A stretch of DNA of 64,000 nt from Stercorarius parasiticus (Eukaryota; Chordata; Aves; Charadriiformes; Stercorariidae). The stretch lies in contig VWZL01005057.1 in the NCBI GenBank assembly GCA_013396915.1, positions 62,001 through 126,000 of the forward strand, written 5' to 3'. Made by a program: the position numbers and the translations under genes. The notes under the pieces were generated by a model. It had not been told where the DNA came from and did no database searches. It worked only from the letters and a program-made list of their open reading frames with translations. Each line of letters starts with the position of its first letter. Position 1 is the first letter of the stretch. Below are positions 24,760-36,800 of this stretch, piece by piece.

Positions 24760-25155
24760 CAGCAAGAGTGGGGCTGCTCCATGAGCAAGGATCAGGCCAG
24801 GAGACAAGCCTGCCACCAGTGCAGGCTGTGCTCTCATCTACTGGGTACAGTCCTGCAGGGTCTGACCACAGCAGGCAGAGAGGGGAACAAGTAACAGCCA
24901 CAGCCACAGCAAGTGATGAAACAGGTCCAGGGTCCCTCCAGCCTAGTCAGGGGCGGCAGCAGCAGATGTGGCAAGAGGCGGGCTGAAGATCATGCTACAG
25001 CGTTGGTCCATCTACAAGGCACGGCGGGAGACTGGCACTCCAACAGTGTTGCTCAGGTAGGGACTGACCACCCCAGGCTGAGCTGAAGTGGGTCTCCTGG
25101 GGCCATGGGCATGGGTAGGGGGGAGGCCAGAGGAGAGGCTGGTAAGTGCACTCAG
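24760..25155. other. GC-rich block, possibly part of an unrecognised repeat
   Basis: This is a clearly GC-rich island in AT-rich surroundings, with CAG/CAC-rich text, a CAGCAGCAG run near 24957 and a G-rich end (around 25110-25140). A plus-strand frame of 88 codons (24720-24986) covers the first half but has low-complexity Gln/Ser content and no recognised domain. The texture resembles parts of avian repeats, but I cannot name a family. A small CpG-containing regulatory element is the main alternative. Confidence 0.35.
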
Positions 25156-28111
25156 GGTCACAAGACTTGATACGGAGAATTAAGAAAACCTGTAATAGTG
25201 TGTTGCTACTACATATAAGCTTTGCTCATATATTTCAACCATGATCTTTTCATCTTTAAGAGAAAGCTGTGCTCTGGGAAAATGCAAGGTTTCTCAAGGG
25301 CACAAGAAAGCAGCTAGCTTAGCCGAATGAAGAAATTCAAGAGAACTGTAATCTGAACCGTTAACTATTTCTAATATACCAGCAATGTTTCACTGATGCA
25401 TTTGGGTTTTCCATTAGAAGAGTATCCTCCCCTTACCCCCTCTCCAGGATGTGAATCCAGTTTTATTAGAGCATGAAAAATATGTCCTCTTCTGCAGTGA
25501 TGTGGCTGAGAGGAATAAAAGATGGCTTTGATGATATATACTCTCAATTGCACTAATAACATCTCATTTTTTCCCAACTCACCCTGTTGCCACTGATGGA
25601 AGTGTTTCTGCTACTGCTGTGAGGTGTCTCTGTGATTATTACTGTTCCCTTAGTGTCTTTTATGCTCTGGGATCCAATCCAGAAAAGCATTCTGTTTCAG
25701 GAGATTTACGTGGCCAGACTGCACAAAGAAAAATGATAACATGAACAGCAGCCCTATTTTTTACAAGGACATTTTTACAAGGAAGTCTAAGACATCATGC
25801 CAGTAATATCCTTCCTTGTCATACACAGTTCGCTAACTCTACAGCTAGGCCAACCTTTGGGTTTTCTTAACCCAGAAATCAGAAAGTTCAAATTTGTGTC
25901 ATAGCTTGAATTATCTATTACCTACCGATAAGTTGAAGATAAACAGAAGTTTCCAACAAAAAAATAGTTCAATTTATAAAAATTTTGACCCATTTAAGTT
26001 CTCTGCCTCAGCTGACATAAAGGCCAGTGACGTCCTAGATACACATGATTTTTGCTGGAGCAGTATAATCACGTTTTCTGTGAAGTTACTGTTTTAGTTA
26101 TTATTTTGTGCATTGTGGCCAGTATCTTAGTAGGAAACTGATAATTTTAAATATCATTTTTAAAACTTTCAGTATTTTTGACATGTTTTTAAATGTTCCC
26201 TGTCAGCCCTTGTGATTTCAGAGTTTGACAGTCTGAAGTGCACATATGGCATTCACATATATATGTCATTCCACACCTGGCTTCCATTTTCAATCTGCAT
26301 TTTAACTACTGCAGACTGGTTTTGTAAATAATTAAGAGAGATCTCATTCCTTATAAAATGTATAATGTTCCTTCCTTACGCATGCACATTGCTATTCTTT
26401 TTCTAGCCCTTCAGTATTTTTTAAGAACTTTGTCTTACCAATGGGTTGCTACCAGATGCTATTTTGTCCTTCAGAAACAATAAAGCTCATCAATCTTTTT
26501 TCATGATTTAATCTGAGACTAAAATATTATCTTGGCCAGAATTAGATTATGATCTATATTACAGCCATCCATATGCCATACTCATCTGAATAAATACACC
26601 TGTAAACCATTTGCTTCTTGCAAATATTATACCAACAGCTATATTACATATTGCAAATTCTCATTTTAGTTAAATTGTTTAAAGTAAAATGAATTAATTG
26701 AGTGCACCATTCATCATCATTGCAGGATGAATGTCTTCCACCACTGACAACAGTTCTTTAGCATTTTACAATTTTGTATAATGGAATAGAAAAGAGAGAG
26801 AGCACAACTAGTGCAAATTATGTATTTTATACAATATTGCCTAATCGATACACCAGTCACATTTTAACGTGTTATTTTCCCAGGAAATACTAAACTGATA
26901 CTGGCAAAATCTGGCTACAAAACAGCAGTGATAGTAGTTGAGGTAAAAGAAGCAACAGCTTGTCTAATGCAGTCTTAGCAAATATAACTGAAGCCGAGGA
27001 GCTTAGGAGAGTGAGACCTATATTAAAGCACACAACCATCTGTGTGACTGTTTTCTTCTTTTTGTTCTGCCCTTCTGATACATTAATTGTGCATCTGTAT
27101 CCGGGCCTCAAGGAAGGATTTAAAATGTTCTGATAAACGTCTGATGACATACAATTTTTATCACCAATTTCAAAACAGGAGCCTGAAAATGCCCATGATC
27201 CTTAATTCACTTTAAGACCAAAGAATGCATTTTACGAAGGTGCTAAGGGACAATGTGCTGCAGGACAACATGCCTCTTCAATTCGGAAATAGTTTCCAAA
27301 TAGTACCGTGGGGTTTTTTGAATTATTACCTAACCAGGCAACTGTTGTTTAATTGTGGAAATAACTGCTGGATTGAATGAACATGTTTTGTTTGAAAAGA
27401 ATGCGTACTGCCTGCCAAATTGACCGGATGTGTTCTCATGTAAGACAGCAGTTTGGCCCAAGCTCTGCTCTGCACCAGGGAAACTGCTTCCCACAGTGGG
27501 TACCGCAGGAACAGTCAGACTCACTCACGTCTCCATGACCCTGAGCAGCGGAAGAAGTTCTCGGGGATGACGCTGGTAGCACTCACAGAGTCAGCAGCTC
27601 ATCCCCTGGCAACTACTCTGCATAAAGAAGCAGCGTAAAGAAATATGCTTTGTGAATACTGCTTGCTCCAAGAGTAAGCTTACTCCAAGAGTAGTTTCCT
27701 TGTAAATTTAACTCTCAGCAGCTAGCATGATTTTGAAAAATCACATGAAGACCACTAGCCATGAACATGCACCAAATGACTTCTGACTTATAATAAATGA
27801 TCTAAGAATTTAGGGTAATCAACATTATGTTCACACTCCTGGGAATTGTTATTGCTAATACTGACACAGTCTGAGAACCTATATTTTTACGATCTCTAAA
27901 TATTTGTATTGAATAACTCCTATGACTTATAGTGTGACTATAGGTATATGCAGAATCAAATCAAATAAAAAAATCTACCCATAGAAATCTCTCCCTTCAT
28001 TCTTCAGGAAAAAAGAAGAGACCACATTAATAAATAATTATTCCCCCTTTCCTTTTCCAGAAGTAATTCAAATGAAAGCTAATGTGACTAATAAAGTAAT
28101 TGTAATTGAAT
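25156..28111. other. Unique AT-rich DNA, no gene recognised
   Basis: About 3 kb without recognised genes or repeats. The part near 27430-27640 is mildly GC-richer but has no identifiable coding content. Confidence 0.5.
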
Positions 28112-28440
28112 GATACGTTTCAGGTGTGTCAGAGTCTTCCCAGAAACTCAGACAATGAGTTCACATTTATGTCTCCACATTTCGAATGACTTCTTTAATC
28201 GGATGTGCTACAGCATATCCGATTTGCAGCATATCATTCAGAATGTAATGGGGATGCAGAAACATGTGTGATGGCTTTTAAGAGAGCCCTAGAGAAGTGT
28301 TCTACAAAGGGTAGATCAGTGAAGCAGTATAGTGCAAATTTATTGCTGTCATACCAGACTACTCCTCAGTCTACCAGCTCAAAGATGCCTAGGGAGCTGT
28401 TTTTGAAAAGACAGTTCCACATAAGCGTTTCATTAGCAGT
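28112..28440 (+). pseudogene. Fossil Ty3/gypsy-type integrase core (DDE) fragment
   Basis: This is a remnant of the integrase catalytic core of an LTR retrotransposon of the Ty3/gypsy (Metaviridae) kind. Such enzymes insert element DNA into the host genome with a D,D-35-E triad. Seen: one frame reads SLPRNSDNEFT, a degraded form of the LPxxLVSDNGPxFTS block. It continues through VLQHIRFAAYH, then YHSECNGDAE, a form of YHPxSNGxAER, then FLLSYRTTPHST-like and ELFLKRQ-like blocks. The second catalytic Asp (codon 28151-28153) and the Glu (28259-28261) are separated by exactly 35 codons. The Arg after the Glu is Thr. Two in-frame stops, TGA (28187-28189) and TAA (28196-28198), lie between them, and the first Asp region is not recognisable, so it is dead. 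The frame is then open for 110 codons, to a stop at 28535-28537. The C-terminal part beyond about 28440 is too diverged to align by eye. No LTRs, RT or gag are seen nearby. Confidence 0.85.
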
Positions 28441-30803
28441 ACATACCTCCTCAGCATGTTGGCTAAAGGGCAAATTAAACGGCAACAAAAAAGTCAAAAC
28501 CTATTTGTCTTCTAATAGGCCAATATCTATATCCTAAATAAAACAATGCAGCTTACCAAAGGTTAGCTAAATATTAGAGATTTGGAAACTTCCTCCATGG
28601 ATACCGATCCTCTGAGATGTTTATTTATATAATTTATCTAGTGACTACATGTGTCCAAAACACATGAAACAGTCCACTGAGTAGGGAGCAGAACCTGGGA
28701 CTTTCTGCTGCTCAGAGATCACTAGGCAATAAATTCAAGGTCTCTCACGAGCTCTCCATGAACTTTTCCTGAGACACCAGAAGGTCCAGTCAGCCACAGC
28801 TCCTTTCCCCAGAGTCTGGAATGCACTGGAGGTTAAAAGTCCTGCTACAGGTGAAGAACTGACTGTGATTCTCCTCAAAGACAAGTGTTAATTAAATTCC
28901 ACACATCCTGAGGAAGTGCTCAGCCAATGAGTTATTGTACAAAAACACAGCAGCAGCAAAGCTTCCTGTGGCTGCGTTTCAGAGGGGAAAAAGCAGCAAC
29001 TTCCCGCTTCTCCGGTGCTCTTCCCAGCTTTGTTCTCAAAATAAAACCTAATCCCAGTGTTCACAGAGTCCTAAAATTCCTGGATTAAATTTTATTTGGA
29101 GCCTGAAAGTTTTATACTAAATATTGCAGTGCTTAGGCCCCTTATTAGGTCTAATCCTTGAGGTATCAGCCTGTGAAAAAATAGACATATCTAATACGCT
29201 ACAAAAGACAAATGAGAAACTTCTGTAAGCAAAAGTCTGACTGGGGTGAGTACAACTCCCAACTTGATCCAGAAAGAAAGATGAAACGAGTAGTCTAATT
29301 CAGTGCTCAGAACTAGGTACCTTTCACTATTTAATTATAAATCTGATTCTGGACCTAATATAAGATACTGAATGATAAACTTCATTGAAGACACGAAAGG
29401 AGAAGGGCATGAGAAGAAACATTACCCTGGTACCAGATAGCTTGGAGACCAGAACAAAAGACTGACAAATGGGACTGGCTATTTCAGGATGATCTACTTA
29501 ATGGAGTAGAACTATAGGAAATAAATGAAGATGGAGGCCTAAGGGTAAAAATGAGTGATATCAGGAAAATGGAGATAAAGTATGAGTTTGGCATACTCTT
29601 ACAGGATTAGACTGCAAATATTAAGGGATCGTCTGTTAATCCCTAATTATTCCATTATGTACATTACCAGTTATCCATTAGTTACTGTTGCTATCATTAT
29701 CTTTTTCATCTGAGTGATGTGGACTATCAAGATAACTACTGGAAACTAAAGCATCAAATGCAACTTAAAACAAAGGGCTAAATGAGCAGGTGCTTCAAGC
29801 CTTTCATGACAACATCTTCATTCCTTACAGGAGTTTTAAAGGAATTAAGATTTTGTTTTGTTCTTGCTATGGTTTGTTTTTAAGCATTTGGAGTAATTTC
29901 TCAATTTCTTTGATGCAAATAAAGTGTAGCAAGGCACCAACGTAATTTCTTATGCCAAAACCGCAGAATATATTGGTACCGATGATCTTGTACAATAGCT
30001 CAGACTAGAAGATATCATTCAGCCTTGAAAAGTAACGAGCATTTACTCTACACCAATTCCAGTCATCATACCAACATCTCAATTTTACAAACCTTTAGGC
30101 ATCCACTAGTTTCTAGCTGAAAAAAATCCAAAAAATGTTCCCTTCTTCTACTTGAAAACACATTCACAGTCCTGAGATTTAAGTATTAATTCAATCTCAT
30201 ATTCCCTTACTGGAAAAGGAAATGTATGTCATTAGAAAACCTGTAAAAGCAGACACTTGTTCCCAGTCTTTTATAAGTAGGTTGAAGCTAAAATACTTTT
30301 GGTTTCAGAAAGTAATTTTAGGTCATTTGTACACATTTCCAAAACACATTACTTAAAGTGGTTTTCCTGTGTCAGCTTGCGTTTAGTTACCTACTAAGCA
30401 GGGCTAGTTAGGCAATTAAAAAAAACATTTATTTTTATGGTTCACTACTTTTTATTAATGACTAGTTATTAAAAAATAAGATATCACATTAGTAATTGAA
30501 ACTGTTTACTGTATGTCTTCAAGCAATTACAATAGACTAAGAATAAGCATATATATTTTAGTATATATCTGTTATGGTTAGAAGTATGCCATTTTATCAT
30601 GTGTATATGCTTACTCAAATATACAAAAATACTTGCATTTCTATATGTGTTGTATGAAAAAGCTTACATATTATCCTGAGGAGAATATATTGCTTCAATT
30701 ACTGTACCTTGGAAGAACTCAATTTATACATGTATTCCAAGTCCAAAGAAGTATACAATAAAGTTTTATACTATACTAAAGCACATGAAAGTAGCACAAA
30801 AGA

Positions 30804-30838
30804 AATATATATATATATAAAAAAAAAATATATATATA
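30804..30838. repeat. AT microsatellite with central A run
   Basis: (AT)8, then about ten A, then (TA)5. Simple repeat. Confidence 0.95.
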
Positions 30839-33800
30839 GAAAAAACACAGTTTCTTTTCATTCCTGTTGCTGAGCCTTAGTAGCTATGCAAGTTGGAATG
30901 AAAGATACTTCGGGAAAAAGAGGGAAAACAGGAGAAAAAGTATGATTGTGTAGTCCTTTCTATCGAGTAGGACCCTAACCTAGGAAAAGAGTCATTCAGA
31001 GCTCTTATCTTTTCCTACCTATATCTCGTCAAATAGTTTCTGGGTAATATGCAAAAACATGGGCTTTGCTGCAGAGTAAAACACATTTCAGCATGTTTTC
31101 TGTTTCTTCTTTTTAAAAACACCATTACTTCCGTCCACTCAATATTATCTATGAATATTAATTTCCCATGTACTGGGGAAGAGGCAAAACTAAACAACAG
31201 AGAGTGAGTTTCCTGTGTTCATTTGTAGCATAACATCTCATGAATTTTTTTTCTTTCATATTATGCACATAGCCCCTAGCACACAGAACAAGCAGCAGCT
31301 TCTTGGAGCTCTGCTTTGAGCAGGAAACCGGATCCAAGGGCTTTAATACTGTGTAAAAGCTTTTTATAAGAATGTTAAGCTGGGCTTGATGTAAAAGTCT
31401 TTTATTTGCTGTGATCCCATTGGGCAAATTGTTGCCCGTATGGTTCCCCTACAATCTTCGAGGGTCTGTTTCAAAGACAAAGAAGAAGAAAAGACTGACC
31501 CTTTTTGTGGAATCAAAAGGAAGAAAAGTCAATAGGAAGCTCTTATATACTCTTGAAAGGACAAGCTTTTCCATTTGAATGTTACGAATTACCTATTCCT
31601 TTGAAGTTACTTTAAAAAGAAACCAATATTTTCTTGAGAAAGGGTTAAAAAGTCCTAAGTGTTTGAGTGGTAGAATTGTTAAAGAGCTCTTTCTTACATG
31701 ATGTCTACAAAACAAACTTCTGTTGGTCTAGATATCCAAGTTAGAGCTACAAAAGCGTATGCTCTGAATGATATTTTGCTGGCAGAAAAACCCTGTAGCT
31801 ACATTTCTTGCTTCTTTACAGACCTCTGGGAAGGCTGAAGGGAACAGCTGGAATTAATTACACACCATAAAGCACAGTTTTGCTAAAATACTCTATGATA
31901 GGAGTGTTTTGCCTAGTTCAGCTACAGTGTCAGCTAGATATTAATCTAGGTCCTAGGTTACGTCAATTCAAGGTAATTCTTTAACTTGGTTTACGGCTTC
32001 CGAGTATGGAGCTGGGTGAATATCACAAAAAACTTTTCATATGTATTTAGTTCAATTTTTATTTTTTTTAACTTTTGCTCACCTCCCCTTCGCATTGCTT
32101 CTCCACAAAAAGATGTTAATTTTAGTTCCTTATTGGTCATACACAACAACTATTTGGAACAGAGATCCTTACAGCTTGATTTGTGCATTCCCAAAGCAAC
32201 AGCAGTAGTACTGGTATGGAGCGAGACAATTTCAGAGAGGTACCATTTAGGAAGTCAAAGTAACCTTTACATATTAGATTACTGATGGGTAACTGCACCT
32301 TGTGTCAACAGGATGATATAGATACAGGAAGTCTGTACTGAGGTTTGTACTAGGAAATATCTAAAGAACAATGGTTTTGTTTGTGATTAATTAATTAGAT
32401 CAGAATATGGAGGTACTAGAAAATGAGAAATTTAATATCTAAACCCAATATTTCTTACAGGTCCATTCCTCTGTACTTAAATGTGTTGCTTTTCTGAGAT
32501 ACCTCAGGTTTCTTCAAGCCCTCCAATTGAGAACTGTTGCATTTATCTATCTAGGAAAGAGAAACAAACCTGTATTTTATAGCTGATGAAATACATTTAA
32601 TGAACATAGCTCAAGCCTCAACAAGGATCAGTAGAGGTCTAAGATGTGTTAGGATATACGACAGGAACAATTGGTGATTATTTTCCAGAAATGAAAAGTT
32701 TTTTCTTTTGATTAGATTTGAATTGGACTATCTTCTATTTTGAGTTTGCAGTACACCTAGCCTAAGGCTACCTTGGTTACTAAGCAGGACTTCTAGCCAC
32801 TACCATAATACAAATACCAGCAATACTAATAATAATGAAAAAGGAGTTAATTAAGTTAATGTTCTTATGTTAATATATTAGTAAAAGACTTTAAAAGCAT
32901 AAGATATGTCTAAAGTTTTAAAGATGAAGCAAGAAGAAAAATTCGACAGTAGTTCAAAAATAAGAGCTTCTCAAATTCACACACCTTTGCCAGTCTTCTA
33001 TGCATTCATGGATGGGTACATATACAAACAGAAAAAAAATAATCTTGTACATTCAAAATGTGTAGGGGTACTGCTAGAATTGAGGTAGGCATCTTCTACA
33101 TTTGGATTCAGTTGTCATTTCTAGACTACCTGCTCATCTAATCTAGTCCCCAATGACACAAAGAATGACAAATATATCTCATTGTCAGCAGCAGAACGCC
33201 AATCTGAATCTTGCAAGTTGTGTGGATGGGTGCATATATGTCTGCATGTCTGTATCTAATCAAATGGAACAGTGCCTTACTTGGTAGATTGGCTCCTTAA
33301 CTTATTCTAAGAGAATGAATCAGGAATAAGGGACTTTGATTTCATGTAAAGTGGTTTTACACAGAATGCTTTACTTCTAAGACTTCATGTTGTGCTGCTG
33401 TCAAGAAAAGGCAGAGGAAGATGTGAAAGTCCTGAACCAAAGGCAGGATACTAAGCAGCTGTGTAATCCATCACTTTTGAAATTTCTTTTTGTTAGGCTC
33501 AATGATAGATGTACCAGTTTTGATTTATGACCTGCATGGCAGAAGTCTTGCAAAAAAAGTCCAACTCGGTAAAGGTGGGTCATCCCTAATGAATTTCACT
33601 CTGGTTTCTTAGTAAGCAAATCTGCTCTTTTCTTATGGACCAACGCTGCCCAGAGGATGCAACTGTTACATCTCCTTTCTCTATAATTCCATAATAACAT
33701 GATCTGCACTCTGGAAGTATGTTGTTCATTTATCCATAGTTGCTAGATTCTGAACTCACCAAACCAAATGTTGCACTGTGCCACCAGGTAGGCCTGACAC

Positions 33801-36800
33801 AGACTTACATTCAAGAAATAGACTGGTGGCACGTTGTTTGAACCTTTCTTGTGATGCTAAAGATCCCTGGTGACCCGGTACACTAATAAAGGTATCTGCA
33901 TTTTTATGTCTGAGGAAATGACAGAAAACAGGTCATTTTCGTATCATTATGACACCTTTAAGAAATGAAAGAAAGATTACCTAACTATATCTGTACTTAA
34001 GCAACGTTGGGCTTTCTGGAGCCCAGCCTCTCATTTTCTTTTCCAGTTGGGAAGGAACAAAAAGACTTTAATTGCTTAACAACAGTCTGGAAGGAAAGAA
34101 GGAAAGTTTAGAGGGCCAAACTGACATAATCTAAATACTACATTGTTGTTTTAGACTCTGAACTGTACAACCATTAGTATGAAAATATGAAAATTTACTG
34201 AGGTCACACTTTTCTCAGTTTACATATTTCTTAATTATACCCTTTGTCCTCATGTTTCTGAAGCTAACCTTGAAAAAGTTGCTCTGCATGTGCACCTTGT
34301 AATGTTATCTGTCTACTTGGCAGACAGAAGCCTGAGTTATGAACTACCTTATTTATTTAAAGTGTCAAGTCTTCATGGTTAATTACTTCAGGGGGAAAAA
34401 AGAGAAAATAGCTTTGTCTCGTGATCTAGATTGTCATTCTCAACTTTCTACTACTCTAAATACTATATTTATTCAGAAAAGGAACTTTTAAAAAAGAGAA
34501 ACTGCTCTCTACTTCTGAAGATGAACAAACACGTTCAAGAGAGCTCGTAGTCAAATTAGGTCCAGCTTGACCATAGGTGATGGCTCATTATCATCCTGAA
34601 ATACTGATCCCAGGCTTTTAGCCTATGGAGTCTTTGAGGCCTTCAGAAGAAAGAGAAACTGCAACTTGAATAAAAAGTAAGTAAAGTGTTTTCAGGTTTC
34701 AAAAAGAATTAAAAGGAGCAACAGTTGTAAAGGCAAAGAATTTAACTTGCAAAATAAACTTACAGCTTGGAAATGTTTTACTATCAAACATAATAATTAG
34801 TAGTTGATACTCTGCTTTGTTTGATAATAATGAACAAAACTAAGCCCCTTTGCTCTTACAGGATTTGAAGCTTCATTGCTGAACTGAAATGACAGAAAAA
34901 AACCCAAATCTGCATAAACCCCTGTCCAGTATGCATTACAGTTCAAATACAGCAGGTTTTTCTCGTAGTCATCAAGAAAATCTTTATAAAAGGAGATGAA
35001 CAGTTAAGGAGAAAATTCAGAGCCATTCCATTCTCAGGCGTAAATCGTGATGGTTCGGCATGCTTCCTTTGCACCTCCCTGGATCAGAGCAGCTCACTGG
35101 ATACTGACACTTTTCATAACCCCAAATCAGCTAAAATAGCCAGGTCCAGTCCATGTGATCTTGCCACTCAAATTACACAATGCAGTTTCTGTAGAGAGAA
35201 TATACTCTCTACTCTGTAAGTAGAGGACTGGGACAAAAGTTGCAATAATTTGTGGCAACTTTAAGAACAATGTGAATTCTCTTTTTTATGTTTATTGTAA
35301 TTACTTCTTAGATTTCTACTGTTTATAGTAGAAAGTAAAGAAATATCCATCTAGGCAGTGCTTAGTGACAATCTATGTAAATGTCTTGAGATCTGAGGAT
35401 TTTTAATCTGATCTTTCACTGTTTAAAAAGATTGTGTTGAATTTATAGCCTCTGTTGTTGTTATTGTTATTCAATTTAATATGGAATCTACAATATAGTT
35501 AAATGATCTCAGTCGTCAGCATGATAGAGAAGAAGTGCAATGAAGAGTTCCTAATCAGAGTTAGGTTGTTCATAGGTGCAAAATGAATGCATTCATATTC
35601 AAACAGTAAAATTAAATTACGGGTTACCAGGGGAATTAATCTTGATTTGCAGTTATTTATGATAAATAGGATTCAGGATGCTGATACCAATGAACTGCAT
35701 TTCACTGAGGCAAGAGATAAATATCAGCAGCAGGACTTTAGGAAAATTAGCTACCTGACTTGTTAAAATAACTGAGTGATGAGACGCACCAATTGAAAAT
35801 CATTTAGCAAGTTTGCATATAGGTAACTCACTAGCAGATCACAGATACTTCAGCTTCATAGGGGTATTTTATCTCTTCGAAGCCTATAATAATTGAAATG
35901 GCCATTAGTGATAATGGGAATTATTCATACAAATCTTCCCATTCATTTATTTGAGATAATAGATCCAAAGTCTATTTATGTTGGTTTTTTCCTTATTGTA
36001 ATCAACTTTATAGATCTACAAATTATAAAAATATAATGCCTTAAGGTCTTAAAAAGTTGAAGAAAAGTGTTACTTATGTATCCTGCCTTTCCATCTTTAC
36101 AAAAAATCAGGGAAAAAAATGGTTTCCAAAATGGTGAGCAGGACTGCAAGGGGATGTGGATACATGCGTGTATGCATGTACGTATCTGTGTGTGCATGAA
36201 TGTGCTTGGCTCTTAAAGAAAAGACTGAGGACAGGGAAGTTATATCCAGAGTATGCCTGAAAGGTACATCAGCTTGGAAAACAGTACCAAATTCTCTAAT
36301 ATATATCTCTATTATGTAAGATAACTGAATGGCTTAATTAAGAGATTCTTACAGGACACCAATTTATTTTAAACAACAGAGTGCTGATGCCTATCAGGAA
36401 GGGACTATGTTTCTTCTGAAGATCCCCAAAATGAGGAGAAATCTGCCATATTTTATGAACTAAATATTACACTACCAAATATGCAGGGCAGTTTTAGATA
36501 AATGTATACTAACAAAAAAAGTCTTAAAACATGAAACAATAACAACAAAATAGATGGGAGTATTTAAAAAAGCTCTTGACATAGAACACAGGCTTGAGAC
36601 CTTAGCCATCTACTGTTTTCATGGCTGAAAGCATGACAAATTTCATGCTTGAGTAAACAATGTATTTGCCTTCCTTCTATGCCAGGAATTTTTCCTCATT
36701 CTAGAATGCTTCTGCTCCAACCTATGATAGTATTTGCTTATGATTAGGGACAGTATTTTACCAGAACGTCAAAGCTCAGGAAATTAACAGCCATAAAAAT

